Program-made: the position numbers and the translations under genes
NCBI RefSeq assembly: GCF_002295115.1
Contig: NZ_NSFV01000017.1
Span: forward strand, 1 to 64,000
Reading direction: 5' to 3'
Source: Mesorhizobium sp. WSM4311
Lineage (GTDB): Bacteria > Pseudomonadota > Alphaproteobacteria > Rhizobiales > Rhizobiaceae
DNA: 64,000 nucleotides
Shown here: piece after piece, positions 1 to 8,332 of the stretch
Position numbering within the stretch: the first letter of the stretch is position 1
How the letters are laid out: each line of letters begins with the position of its first letter
Notes under the pieces: model-generated
The model's input: only the letters and a program-made list of their open reading frames with translations
What the model was told of the DNA's origin: nothing
The model's database searches: none

Positions 1-173
1 GCTACGATCCGCTGACGCCTGACATCAGGATTCCGCGCAAGGTCACCAAGGGCGGGTCCTTCCTCTGCGCGCCCAACTACTGCCGGCGTTATCGTCCCGC
101 CGCGCGCATGGCGCAGGCGATAGACACGTCCACTTGCCACCTCGGCTTCCGCTGCATCGTGCGTCCGGTGTGA
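1..173 (+). CDS. Formylglycine-generating enzyme (FGE-sulfatase domain) family protein, C-terminal end only
   Basis: The gene enters from the left edge; reading from base 3 gives 56 residues before a TGA at 171-173. The tail has the typical C-terminus of the FGE/SUMF1 family: a KGGSFLC stretch, then NYCRRYRPAAR, then a DTSTCHLGFRC block just before the end. In characterised members this region carries the cysteines and the substrate groove used to oxidise a sulfatase cysteine to formylglycine. Only the last third of the domain is visible, so the substrate, start and operon cannot be judged. Other proteins with the FGE fold have different roles, so sulfatase maturation is a family-level inference. 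Confidence 0.8.
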   Translation, partial: YDPLTPDIRIPRKVTKGGSFLCAPNYCRRYRPAARMAQAIDTSTCHLGFRCIVRPV

Positions 174-516
174 GGGAAGAGTGCGGAAGCTTGACCAGTC
201 CGACGCGGCGCACAAAGCTATCGTCACCAAAAAGGGTTAGGCCGCGACCGCCAATGTGTGAGAGTCCGCTGGTGCCTCTGTACGGTTTCCCAAGCTAAAT
301 CCCAAAGGACGCTGGCGGCCTTGATGCGATAGTCGCGAGCATGCCGGCACGACCCTTAGGGCTTCGACGGATAGCTAGAGAGAGGGGCACAGTCCGACAT
401 TGGCTAAACCACGCTTCGGCGGACTTTTTCGTGCGCGCACAATTTTTTCGACGCCCGCGTCGTATGGTGTTGCTGCTGCGGCGGCTCGTGATGCCGCCAG
501 AAACAGGAGGCCCGAG
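174..516. other. Non-coding stretch, nothing recognised
   Basis: About 340 bases between the end of the FGE-like gene and the small zinc-ribbon gene. Short open frames exist on both strands but none has a convincing ribosome binding site or family motif. No tRNA, terminator or repeat was recognised. The left border of the accessory region may lie here, but no attachment-site copy was seen. Confidence 0.4.
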
Positions 517-768
517 ATGTACTCTTCAATGTTACCGACCCATGGCGCGTTGGTTGAAATCGCGATGCGACTCGCGACGACGACAGATCGGCAGCGGCGA
601 TCGGCTACATACGATCCGGTGAAGTGCGGAGATGCCTGGTGTCCGTGGTGCCACATGACAGGCGCCACAAAGCCATCGGAACTGGAAGCTGTTGCAAATG
701 ATGACCCAGCCGAAACACGCAGGTACGATTGCACGGTCTGCCGAGAAAAGTTTCGAGTCGGCACGTAA
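517..768 (+). CDS. Small two-CxxC (zinc-ribbon-like) hypothetical protein
   Basis: An 83-residue protein with two CxxC knuckles, CPWC near residue 38 and CTVC near residue 74, an arrangement that normally binds one zinc ion. The frame is open further upstream, to 400, but the ATG at 517 is preceded by a strong AGGAGG at 505-510, which decides the start. Between the knuckles lies an acidic linker. I do not recognise a named family. Similar single zinc-ribbon proteins are common on rhizobial accessory elements. It stands alone, upstream of the convergent tra genes, so context gives no function. Confidence 0.5.
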   Translation: MYSSMLPTHGALVEIAMRLATTTDRQRRSATYDPVKCGDAWCPWCHMTGATKPSELEAVANDDPAETRRYDCTVCREKFRVGT

Positions 769-979
769 TTATCGGCCGAGCGCTGGGTCTGCGAAGGTTA
801 TGCCAAACCGAATATTCGGCAAAAAAATAACGAAAACAATGGAGATGGCGGAGAGAGTGAATTCCAAGCGCGGCCTAGTGTTCTCTGCGTGTAAAATACC
901 CTTTTCACACTGACTCGGTTTTTGGTCAGGCGTGATCGAATGGGCTGCTTCGCATCGCCCGCCGCCCGTCGACCACCTT

Positions 980-1228
980 TCATCTTGTCTGGCTCATTTG
1001 GTCTTCATGCCGGTCCGCGTTGAATGCCTGCTTTCCCTTCGCGATCCATAGGTCCCGCGCCTGCTCGCCTTCGTGGCCCTGCAGCTCGGCAGCGATCCAG
1101 AGCAGCGCGCCGTAGATGATAGCGCGATCGTCATTGGCGAGCTCGACAATGCCTGCCTTGACGACGAGACCGCCGAGTTCGATCAGATGCCGTGTGCGCT
1201 TGCGGCGCTCGACCTGCCAGGTGCGCAT
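980..1228 (-). CDS. traD: Conjugal transfer protein TraD family
   Basis: An 82-residue basic protein with the hallmark VERRKRTRHLIELGGLVVKAG near its N-terminus, typical of the small TraD family found next to rhizobial and sphingomonad relaxase genes. It starts one base after the stop of the gene above (1230-1556), so the two are surely co-transcribed. In Ti-type plasmids the order oriT-traC-traD is divergent from traA, and the same geometry holds here. TraC and TraD are thought to act as accessory relaxosome proteins at oriT. No traG coupling-protein gene follows, so the transfer set visible here is incomplete and the element is more likely mobilizable than self-transmissible. Confidence 0.75.
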   Translation of the reverse strand: MRTWQVERRKRTRHLIELGGLVVKAGIVELANDDRAIIYGALLWIAAELQGHEGEQARDLWIAKGKQAFNADRHEDQMSQTR

Positions 1229-1229
1229 G

Positions 1230-1556
1230 TCATTGCGAGCCTGTGCCGCCTGCCGGCGATTGCGGGCTGCCCGATTGCGCCGGAGCGCGTCGCAGGTTGC
1301 CTTCAGATGCCGGAGCAGTTCGCCGGGACCCGCTCTCGAAAAACATCACCCCACGCTTGGCCCATGCCTCACGCTTTGCGGCTTCTTTTGTTTCAGCGAT
1401 TGCGACCAGCGCGCCGGCCAATTCGTCGGTGCTGAGTTGATCGGCGCCGGTGGCGATCACCAGCTCGCCAAGCTGCTGGACCTTTCGCGTTTTGAGTTCT
1501 CGTGCCTTTTCTTCCAGCGCCCTCAGTTCCGCGTCGAAGTCTCTTGGTTTACGCAT
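1230..1556 (-). CDS. traC: TraC/TraD-type accessory conjugation protein
   Basis: A protein of 108 residues that begins MRKPRDFDAELRALEEKAR and carries an RKVQQLGELVIATGAD block, the signature of the TraC-like proteins paired with TraD beside MobA/TraA relaxases. The N-terminal half is charged and probably a coiled coil; the C-terminus is low-complexity and Gly/Ser-rich. An ATG four codons further up exists, but family members begin at MRKP. It lies first after the oriT-like site in the divergent direction, the position of traC in Ti plasmids; some databases label this family TraD. Expected role: accessory DNA binding at oriT. Confidence 0.7.
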   Translation of the reverse strand: MRKPRDFDAELRALEEKARELKTRKVQQLGELVIATGADQLSTDELAGALVAIAETKEAAKREAWAKRGVMFFESGSRRTAPASEGNLRRAPAQSGSPQSPAGGTGSQ

Positions 1557-1670
1557 GGCGGTCTCCATAGATTGTCGATGCAGGTATGATAGGCGAGCGC
1601 CTGCCGGAAGGCTTCAGGGTTGCCGAGACAGGCGGGGACGGGCTGGTCCATCCCGAGAATTTTTCGAGGG

Positions 1671-1688
1671 AGGGCGCGCTTATACGTC
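1671..1688 (+). other. oriT nic-region core (Ti/RSF1010 type)
   Basis: The sequence AGGGCGCGCTTATACGTC matches, from memory, the nic region of Ti-plasmid oriT (GGGCGCAATTATACGTC) except for the two-base spacer, and resembles RSF1010-class nic sites. It lies between divergent traC and traA, exactly where the rhizobial oriT is expected, and 30 bases from the end of the group II intron. The TraA relaxase downstream would be the nicking enzyme. Confidence 0.65.
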
Positions 1689-1778
1689 GTGCCGACGTGC
1701 GCTTTGACGTGCAAATGGTGGAGTAGAGATGAAGCGCTACTTCCCCTTTCGGAGACAAGTTTCTCCATCCCTCTCCCC

Positions 1779-1812
1779 GAACCGGACAGGCAAGTTTCCC
1801 TGCATCCGGCTC
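1779..1812 (-). ncRNA. Group II intron domain V
   Basis: A 34-nt hairpin that begins GAGCCGGATGC, has a GAAA tetraloop, and ends with GTCCGGTTC. This is the catalytic domain V, with the invariant AGC near its 5' base. Domain VI follows after a short linker, with a GGAG/CTCC terminal stem and bulged branch-point A. Confidence 0.85.
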
Positions 1813-1848
1813 TCCGTGCACGAGCGAAAGTTCGCTCATGGGTGTGCC

Positions 1849-3375
1849 TCAGTCCGACGTGAGGCTGTAGAACGCGTCCCAGAAGTCGCCCACGCTCTCG
1901 CGCTGACGGTGCCGGGATTGGGCATTCCATCCGTTCGGTTTCTCGATGCTTTGGTGAGGGTAACGCATGGTTCCGCCGTCGCGGAGGAGCCTCAGGCGCT
2001 TCGTGCCTTCGACCCATCGATGCCGTTGTCCCGTGACGTTGACGGTGAAGCGGCGACGCAGCTCTCGCCACGTTGCCTTTCGATGCTTCTTACGCAGCCA
2101 ACGTCCAACGCGCTCCCAAATCCATTTGTCGAGATGGCTGAAGTCCCGACACGCCTGCGTGGCATATCGGTAATAGTTCCGCCACCCGAGCAGGATCGGG
2201 TTGAGGGTGCCGACGACTTTGGTGAGCGGCCATCCGGTAGGAATGCTCTTCACCAGGACCTTGATCCTGTGGCGCAGGTCGTTGAGCTTGCTCCTCGGGA
2301 TGAAGAGGTTGCCGACCAGTCGCCCCGTGCGGAGCGCTTTGGTGCGCACCACCCGATAGCCGAGGAAGTCGAAGCCTTCCTTGGTCTCGGTGATCCGGGT
2401 CTTTTCCATCGAAAGCTCCATGCGAAGTTCCGTCTTCAGGAACTCCGCCAGCGCCTGCCTTTCAGCTTCCGCTTGCTCCCTCGTGCCTTCCACGAGGACG
2501 ACGAAGTCGTCCGCATAGCGCACCATGTAGAATGTCGGCTTGCCGTTCTTGCGGTCCAGTGTCCGCCGGCCTGCCGCCCTGCTACTCGGTTCACGGGGGC
2601 GCATGGACCATCGTCCGTACCGTTCGTCGATGGCTGTCAAGTAGATGTTCGACAGCATCGGCGAGATTATCCCGCCTTGTGGCGAGCCGGTTATGGGATG
2701 TTGGATGGTCCCCTCGATCATCACGCCGGCCTTCAGGAATGCGAAGATCAGCCTCAGCACCTTACGGTCGCCGATACGCCGTCGCACGCCTTCCATCATG
2801 ACGTGATGGTCGATTGCGTCGAAGCAGCCCTTGATATCGCCTTCAATGGCGTAGTCATAGACCGAAGGTCCACGAACCGACGGGTGAAGACACTTCTGGA
2901 TTCGCTCCAGAGCATCATGGGTGCTCCGTCCTCTACGGAACCCATACGAGGTCGGATAGAAATCCGTCTCGAAGATGGGTTCGAGGATCAGCTTCATGGC
3001 CATTTGCACCACGCGATCGGTCAGCGTGGGGATTCCGAGTGGCCGGAATGCTCCCGGCTTGCCAGGCTTTGGGATGAGCCGCTGCCTGACGGGTTCCGGG
3101 TCATATGTTCCGTTGCGAAGTGCCTCGCGTATTTCGTCGAGGAACCTTGCTGCGCCACCGGCACGCTGTTCGACCGTACGACGCGTCATCCCGTCCGTTC
3201 CCGGTGTTCGGCTGCCGCGGTTGCGGGCGAGCCGTCGCCAAGCTTCGGCAAGGGTTCTGCGGTCGCATATGAGATTGAACAGATCAGCAAAGGCCTTGTC
3301 AGGGTCGTCGCTGCTCCACCGATACAGTTTGCGCTGCATGTCGAGGACAAACGGGATATTCATCCCGCCGGACAT
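1849..3375 (-). CDS. ltrA: Group II intron reverse transcriptase/maturase
   Basis: About 508 residues from the ATG at 3375, chosen because AGGAGG lies 8 bases upstream; the frame is open to 3423. Visible parts are the RT fingers with IPKPGKPGAFRPLGIPT (about 101-117), YGFRRGRSTHDAL (144-156), QGGIISPMLSNIYL (233-246), the catalytic YADD (287-290) and the thumb/maturase region with WRNYYRY. The C-terminus lacks the Cys-rich HNH endonuclease motif of LtrA-type proteins, so this is an endonuclease-minus maturase. It should assist splicing of the surrounding intron and retrohome using the intron RNA. No frameshift or missing catalytic residue was seen. Confidence 0.95.
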   Translation of the reverse strand: MSGGMNIPFVLDMQRKLYRWSSDDPDKAFADLFNLICDRRTLAEAWRRLARNRGSRTPGTDGMTRRTVEQRAGGAARFLDEIREALRNGTYDPEPVRQRLIPKPGKPGAFRPLGIPTLTDRVVQMAMKLILEPIFETDFYPTSYGFRRGRSTHDALERIQKCLHPSVRGPSVYDYAIEGDIKGCFDAIDHHVMMEGVRRRIGDRKVLRLIFAFLKAGVMIEGTIQHPITGSPQGGIISPMLSNIYLTAIDERYGRWSMRPREPSSRAAGRRTLDRKNGKPTFYMVRYADDFVVLVEGTREQAEAERQALAEFLKTELRMELSMEKTRITETKEGFDFLGYRVVRTKALRTGRLVGNLFIPRSKLNDLRHRIKVLVKSIPTGWPLTKVVGTLNPILLGWRNYYRYATQACRDFSHLDKWIWERVGRWLRKKHRKATWRELRRRFTVNVTGQRHRWVEGTKRLRLLRDGGTMRYPHQSIEKPNGWNAQSRHRQRESVGDFWDAFYSLTSD

Positions 3376-4009
3376 GTGCCCGCCTCCTGCTTGCAAGCCG
3401 TATCCACTGCCTCCCTTCGCCATGTGAACGGCTTTCCCGTCCTCGGACTACTACGAAGGCTCCGTCCCTCGGCACCACGGTCACTGGCCGCTTCAGTCGT
3501 CCGGCGTCCGAAACCGCCGGAAATGGTGACAAGGTTCTTGGGTTCCGCAACTGATCTCTTGCTCGCTTTAGGCGCCGACTCTACCCCGTGTGGAATCCGG
3601 CCTCGGCGCCACGCAAACTCATGCCGAGGCTGGCGCACAGCAAGCTGCGCGCCTCCAATCCGCGTACTGATAGCGCGGACCAACACTCCACCGATCCGAA
3701 GATCGACCCACCCACTTCCGAGTCGGCAGGCTCCATCTCTAAACGGGGCGTCCACCATCGGTTCGGTTTCCCTCGCCATGGCAAGCTCGCTGGCCGAACC
3801 GCTCACGGGGTCGGAAGTCCCCGCCCGTTCGGCTTTGATGGGTTCTGCTAATTTACGGTTCCCCGGAAGCGCCCGGTTCTCCTCACCCATCTGCTTATCG
3901 CCGTATGTTGCGTCATACAGCGTGCGGGGTCCTCCACCCCGCGAGATCCATTGCAGCATGAAGGCTGAATCCCTCCTTCCTTTCAACTCCCAACGCACAT
4001 CTGGTCGCG

Positions 4010-7000
4010 ATGGCGATCTATCATCTTCACGTCAAGGTCATTGGCCGCAAGGCCGGCTCGAGTGCTGTTGCCTCGGCCGCCTACCGGTCGGCCTCGCGGT
4101 TGCGCGACGAGCGGATCGAACGCACGCATGATTTCTCGGCCAAGCGCGGTGTCGTCCATTCCGAGGTGATGATGCCGGAGAATGCACCAGAAGCCTGGAG
4201 CGACCGCGAACGGCTGTGGAACGATGTCGAGGCCTTCGAGGTCAGGAAGGATGCGCAGCTTGCCCGCGAGGTGGAGTTTGCCCTGCCGCGTGAACTCAGC
4301 CAGGCGCAAGGCATCGAGTTGGCGCGCGACTTCGTTCAGACCGAGTTCGTCAGCCGGGGCATGGTCGCCGATCTCAACGTGCATTGGGACAGGGCAGAGG
4401 ACGGCAGCCCCAAACCGCATGCCCATGTCATGCTCGCCATGCGATCCGTGGATGAGAACGGTTTTGGTCCAAAGGTCCGTGACTGGAATCAGACCGAGCT
4501 GGTCGAGCGCTGGCGTGAACGATGGGCCGAGCTTGCCAATGAGCGCCTTGCCGAACTCGACATCGACGCCTGCATTGATCATCGCAGCCTGGAAGCGCAG
4601 GGCATTGCCTTGGAGCCGCAGACTCAGATTGGTGCACCGGCCCAACGCATTGAAGGCGACGGCCTTGACGCTGCCGGCATTGAAGCAGATCGCGCCGAAC
4701 TGCACCGCGACATCGCGCGCAACAATGGCGCGCGCATCATCGGGGATCCATCGGTGGCGCTGGACGCCATCACGCATCAGCAATCGACCTTTACGCGAAG
4801 GGACATTGCGAAGTTCGCGCATCGACACAGCGATGGAATCGAGCAGTTCAACCACGTGATGGCAGCCGTCAGCAACGCGCCCGATCTGGTCGAACTCGGC
4901 AAGGACGGACGCGGCGAAGATCGGTTCACGACCCGGCAGATGATCGAGACCGAACAGCGCCTGCATCGCGCGGCAGAACGCATGGCCGGACAGGAGCACT
5001 ATGCGGTGAGTAACGCACATCGCGAGGCTGCTCTCGCGAATGCCAAGCAGCTCGGTCTTGTCCTTTCTGGCGAGCAGGCCGATGCATTGACTCACATCAC
5101 CGATGGCCGCGGTCTTGGTGTTGTTGTCGGCTTTGCCGGAACGGGCAAGAGCGCGATGCTGGGTGTTGCACGCCAGGCATGGGCGGCAGCGGGCTTTGAG
5201 GTCCGAGGCGCGGCACTCTCCGGCATTGCGGCCGAGAATCTCGAAAGCGGCTCAGGCATCTCGTCACGCACCATCGCCAGCATGGAACACAGTTGGGAAC
5301 AGGGCCGTGACCAGCTCACCGCACGTGATGTCCTGGTGATCGACGAGGCTGGCATGGTCGGCACGCGCCAGTTGGAGCGCGTGCTCTCCCATGCGGCGGA
5401 CGTTGGTGCAAAAGTAGTGCTGGTTGGTGATCCGCAGCAGCTGCAGGCCATCGAAGCGGGTGCTGCATTCCGTTCGATCCATGAGCGCCACGGCGGCGTC
5501 AAGATCGGCCAGGTGCGCCGGCAGCGCGAGGACTGGCAGCGTCACGCCACGCGCGATCTGGCAACCGGCAGGATCGGTGCTGCGATCGGCGCCTATGACG
5601 CGAAAGGCATGGTGCACCAGGCTGCGACGCGCGATGAGGCGCGCAGCAATCTGGTCGAGCGCTGGGATCGCGACAGGCAGGCGCAGCCACAGGCAAGCCG
5701 GATCATCCTCACCCACACAAACGACGAGGTGCGCGCGCTCAACCACGCAGCGCGAGAGCGCATGCGCGCCGCCGGCGATCTCGGCGAAGAAGTGCAGGTG
5801 GATATCGAACGCGGGGTGAGAAGTTTCGCCAGCGGCGACCGCATCATGTTCTTGCGCAACGAGCGCGGGCTCGGCGTCAAGAACGGCACGCTTGGTGTGA
5901 TCGAAGAGGTCAGCACACACAACATGGCCGTGCGCACCGATGACGGCAGGTCCGTACGGTTCGATCTGAAAGACTATGCCCACATTGACCACGGCTATGC
6001 AGCGACCATTCACAAGGCTCAGGGCATGACCGTTGACCGCACCCATGTCTTGGCAACACCGGGTATGGATGCGCACGGCAGCTACGTTTCGATGTCGCGG
6101 CATCGAGATGAGCTGAACCTACACTACGGCAGCGATGACTTTGCAACACAAGACCGGCTCGTCCGCACGCTGTCACGCGACCGCGCCAAGGACATGGCGT
6201 CGGATTATGAGCAAGCCGACCCAGCTCAGATCTATGCCGAGCGGCGGGGGATCACTTTCCGCGAGCGTGTGGTCGAGATCGTGCGCCGGATCGTTCCGGA
6301 GAAACTGCGCGATAGGATCGGCGGGCTGCTGGACGGGCTGCGCTCGCCCGGAGACGGCGAACCCGGCCAGAACCGTGGGCAAAGGCCGGGAAGGGAGAAT
6401 GTCGGGGCCCAGATCGGAGATCGTGGCCCCACGCCTGGAAGAGAAGCTCTTGCTGAGGGAGCGCAGCGCGACACGACTGTGCCGGGGAACCGAGAGGCAG
6501 AAATGCGTCGAGCCCGCACCCAGGCGCTTGTGGGTCACGCGCGCGTCATCGATGCGATCCTCAGCACCGGAAGTGAGGACGGGCAGGGCAGTCCCGAGCA
6601 GATGCGCGAATTGAAGGATGCCCGTGGCGCGTTCGAGAAGGTTCGGCGGCATGGCTGGCGTGACGCCGAAGCGGCCTACGTCAAGAACCCTGAGCTAGTT
6701 CGTGAAGCGGCGGCCGGCCGGGTCAACCGCGTCGTGCAGGCGCTCCAGCTAGAAACCGAAATCCGCACCGGACTGGACATCGATCCGGGCCGCCGCGCAG
6801 ACCGTTTCGTGGAACGCTGGCAAAAGCTTGATCGCACGGGCCAGCGCCAATACCAGGCCGGCGACATGTCCGGCTACAAGTCAACGCTCTCGGCTATGTC
6901 CGACATGGCAAAAAGCCTCGAACGCGATCCACAGCTGGAATCCCTGCTTGCCAACCGCAAGCGCGATCTTGGCATCAACATCGATTCCGGCCGGCGCCTT

Positions 7001-7057
7001 GGTGCGGAACTCGCATTCAGCCATGGCATCGGTAGGGGGCGGGGCCTTGGGCTTTGA
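4010..7057 (+). CDS. traA: TraA relaxase/helicase (MobA/MobL N-terminus)
   Basis: A 1015-residue conjugative relaxase. The N-terminus MAIYHLHVKVIGRKAGSSAV is the canonical MobA/MobL start and fixes the ATG at 4010. A NLNVHWDRAEDGSPKPHAHVM-like histidine-rich region near 120-145 is the metal-binding motif of the relaxase. A TraI/RecD-type helicase follows: Walker A GFAGTGKS at 374-381, Walker B VIDEAGM near 445, and GYAATIHKAQGMT near 665. The C-terminus is charged. The protein should nick oriT and unwind the transferred strand. The antisense intron ends 11 bases before the start, so the native promoter and much of the leader are displaced. The length is slightly shorter than Ti TraA. Confidence 0.93.
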   Translation: MAIYHLHVKVIGRKAGSSAVASAAYRSASRLRDERIERTHDFSAKRGVVHSEVMMPENAPEAWSDRERLWNDVEAFEVRKDAQLAREVEFALPRELSQAQGIELARDFVQTEFVSRGMVADLNVHWDRAEDGSPKPHAHVMLAMRSVDENGFGPKVRDWNQTELVERWRERWAELANERLAELDIDACIDHRSLEAQGIALEPQTQIGAPAQRIEGDGLDAAGIEADRAELHRDIARNNGARIIGDPSVALDAITHQQSTFTRRDIAKFAHRHSDGIEQFNHVMAAVSNAPDLVELGKDGRGEDRFTTRQMIETEQRLHRAAERMAGQEHYAVSNAHREAALANAKQLGLVLSGEQADALTHITDGRGLGVVVGFAGTGKSAMLGVARQAWAAAGFEVRGAALSGIAAENLESGSGISSRTIASMEHSWEQGRDQLTARDVLVIDEAGMVGTRQLERVLSHAADVGAKVVLVGDPQQLQAIEAGAAFRSIHERHGGVKIGQVRRQREDWQRHATRDLATGRIGAAIGAYDAKGMVHQAATRDEARSNLVERWDRDRQAQPQASRIILTHTNDEVRALNHAARERMRAAGDLGEEVQVDIERGVRSFASGDRIMFLRNERGLGVKNGTLGVIEEVSTHNMAVRTDDGRSVRFDLKDYAHIDHGYAATIHKAQGMTVDRTHVLATPGMDAHGSYVSMSRHRDELNLHYGSDDFATQDRLVRTLSRDRAKDMASDYEQADPAQIYAERRGITFRERVVEIVRRIVPEKLRDRIGGLLDGLRSPGDGEPGQNRGQRPGRENVGAQIGDRGPTPGREALAEGAQRDTTVPGNREAEMRRARTQALVGHARVIDAILSTGSEDGQGSPEQMRELKDARGAFEKVRRHGWRDAEAAYVKNPELVREAAAGRVNRVVQALQLETEIRTGLDIDPGRRADRFVERWQKLDRTGQRQYQAGDMSGYKSTLSAMSDMAKSLERDPQLESLLANRKRDLGINIDSGRRLGAELAFSHGIGRGRGLGL

Positions 7058-7188
7058 GATCCCTCCGATTTGCCGCCGTTTTCACGCCGCAGGCGGCTGA
7101 AGCCACAAACCTGATTGCGTCCAGCGTTCGGTCTGTCCTGTCTGTCCCAATAGATACCAGCAACAACCACTGAGAAGCAGCGCGAGCT

Positions 7189-7428
7189 ATGTCCGAGCCG
7201 GATCGCATCATACGCCTCAGAACCGTCCTTGCCCGGACCGGTCTGTCCCGCTCGACCATCTATCGCAAAATCGCCGAAGGCACGTTCCCCGCGCAGATCA
7301 AGATCAGCATCAACGGGGCGGGCTGGCGGGAATCCGACGTCAATCGATGGATCGCCGATCCTGTTTCGTGGTGTGCCAGAACGGGGCGGAACATAGCTAC
7401 TAGCGGCAAACGGTCTGCGGGCACATAA
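7189..7428 (+). CDS. AlpA-family helix-turn-helix regulator
   Basis: A 79-residue protein with the AlpA/phage-excisionase pattern: RLRTVLARTGLSRSTIYRKI (a winged or MerR-like HTH at residues 9-28), then GTFPAQIKIS and a W-RESDVNRWI segment. AlpA proteins typically regulate integrase or excision genes of prophages and integrative elements. It lies 131 bases after traA on the same strand and could be read from the same transcript. A role in element excision or transfer control is inferred from the family and from the recombinase gene at the other end of the element. Confidence 0.82.
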   Translation: MSEPDRIIRLRTVLARTGLSRSTIYRKIAEGTFPAQIKISINGAGWRESDVNRWIADPVSWCARTGRNIATSGKRSAGT

Positions 7429-7608
7429 GTTCACCTCTTGTCGAATCCGATGAACGATTAGGGCCGTCTCCTGGCAGCCCCCATCGGACGCCTTTTTTGC
7501 CGAAGTTGACATCAGACCCGTCGTGAATCGGGTGACCAACTAAGTAGACAACCCGGACCGTCGTGCACACTAGGGTTTAGTTCGGCATTTTCCAGCGGGA
7601 GGACGCCA

Positions 7609-8280
7609 ATGCAGAGTTCCGAGGTACTTATACGGCGCGCCGAGGTTGTCTGCGTCCACCTCAATACACTTGAGGAACTCCTAAATGTATCGAAGCCGGG
7701 GGTCGCAGAGGCGCTCCGCGCCAGCCTCTCTCTACGATTTCTATTCGACGGTGCGCTCATTCAAACCGCTCATCTGCTCGGGCACGCCATCGAGATACCC
7801 GCACCGGTCTTAGAGAGAATTCCAATTGAGGAGGCGGTGCTCTTTGCGTGTGGCGGCTATCATCTGGGAGCTGCAACTGTTAGCCCGCACTACACCTACC
7901 GGGAGCCAGGACCCAACAGTGGGCACCGTCCGCAATTTGAAAGTCAGGTTGCCAGTTCCCCTAGCACGCACGTGTTCGCCGACATCAAACTGTCGAAGTT
8001 CCTGCTACAGCCTTGCTTGGGCCTTGTTGGCCTCACCATCTCGCGCAACGCCACGATCCGGTATGTGGCCAACAAGTGTGGCGGCGCACACCACCACGAC
8101 GACCTCGCCGGGTTCAGCGAGTTGGATATGCGGCTGACACTTGTCGGGCATGCATTGCGCGTGAATGGTGACAGTATATCAGCGGTGTTTCTTGAAACAC
8201 TTGGAACGGCGTCGCTGCTGCTCGCTTCGAACAGCATCATCATCCTACGTGCAGCTTTGGCCGCAGCCAGAACCCACTAA
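7609..8280 (+). CDS. Hypothetical protein, 223 aa
   Basis: Not recognised. The start is supported by GGGAGGA eight bases upstream of the ATG. The protein has hydrophobic stretches in its last third (LLQPCLGLVGLTI, and an LLASNSIIILRAALAA tail) but no clear signal peptide. A histidine-rich patch, CGGAHHHDDLAG, near residues 157-168 could bind metal. It stands alone, convergent with the AlbA_2 gene downstream, with 52 bases between stops. Its position among probable defence genes suggests accessory cargo. No function is assigned. Confidence 0.55.
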   Translation: MQSSEVLIRRAEVVCVHLNTLEELLNVSKPGVAEALRASLSLRFLFDGALIQTAHLLGHAIEIPAPVLERIPIEEAVLFACGGYHLGAATVSPHYTYREPGPNSGHRPQFESQVASSPSTHVFADIKLSKFLLQPCLGLVGLTISRNATIRYVANKCGGAHHHDDLAGFSELDMRLTLVGHALRVNGDSISAVFLETLGTASLLLASNSIIILRAALAAARTH

Positions 8281-8332
8281 AGCCGCACCTGTCGATTGTC
8301 GCGCGGATGCCCGAAACTTCAGGATTCGACCA

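Larger units (their letters stand above)
1718..3998 (-). mobile_element. Group II intron (complete ribozyme plus RT ORF)
   Basis: A 2281-nt intron on the minus strand. The 5' end at 3998 reads GTGCG, the group II consensus. Near the 3' end a 34-nt domain V hairpin (1779-1812) is followed by a domain VI stem with a bulged A seven bases from the terminal AC at 1718. The intron codes for its own reverse transcriptase/maturase in domain IV. Both boundaries are intact, so it may be splicing-competent on the minus strand. It sits between the oriT-like site and traA, antisense to traA, leaving 11 bases between the 5' end of the intron and the traA start codon. EBS/IBS pairing was not worked out. Confidence 0.85.

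Noticed and set aside
1702..4037. A 14-bp near-inverted match (CATTTGCACGTCAA against CATCTTCACGTCAA in traA) either side of the intron
   Set aside because: 12 of 14 matches next to AT-poor coding sequence may be chance, and it does not fit known intron target rules without EBS/IBS analysis.
1729..4131. An 800-codon open frame on the plus strand across the intron
   Set aside because: It is antisense to the intron RT and its ribozyme, has no family motifs, and runs out of frame into traA. It is a high-GC shadow.
7429..7608. A possible intrinsic terminator near a TTTTTT at about 7493
   Set aside because: The bases before the T-run do not form a clear stem, so it was not listed.
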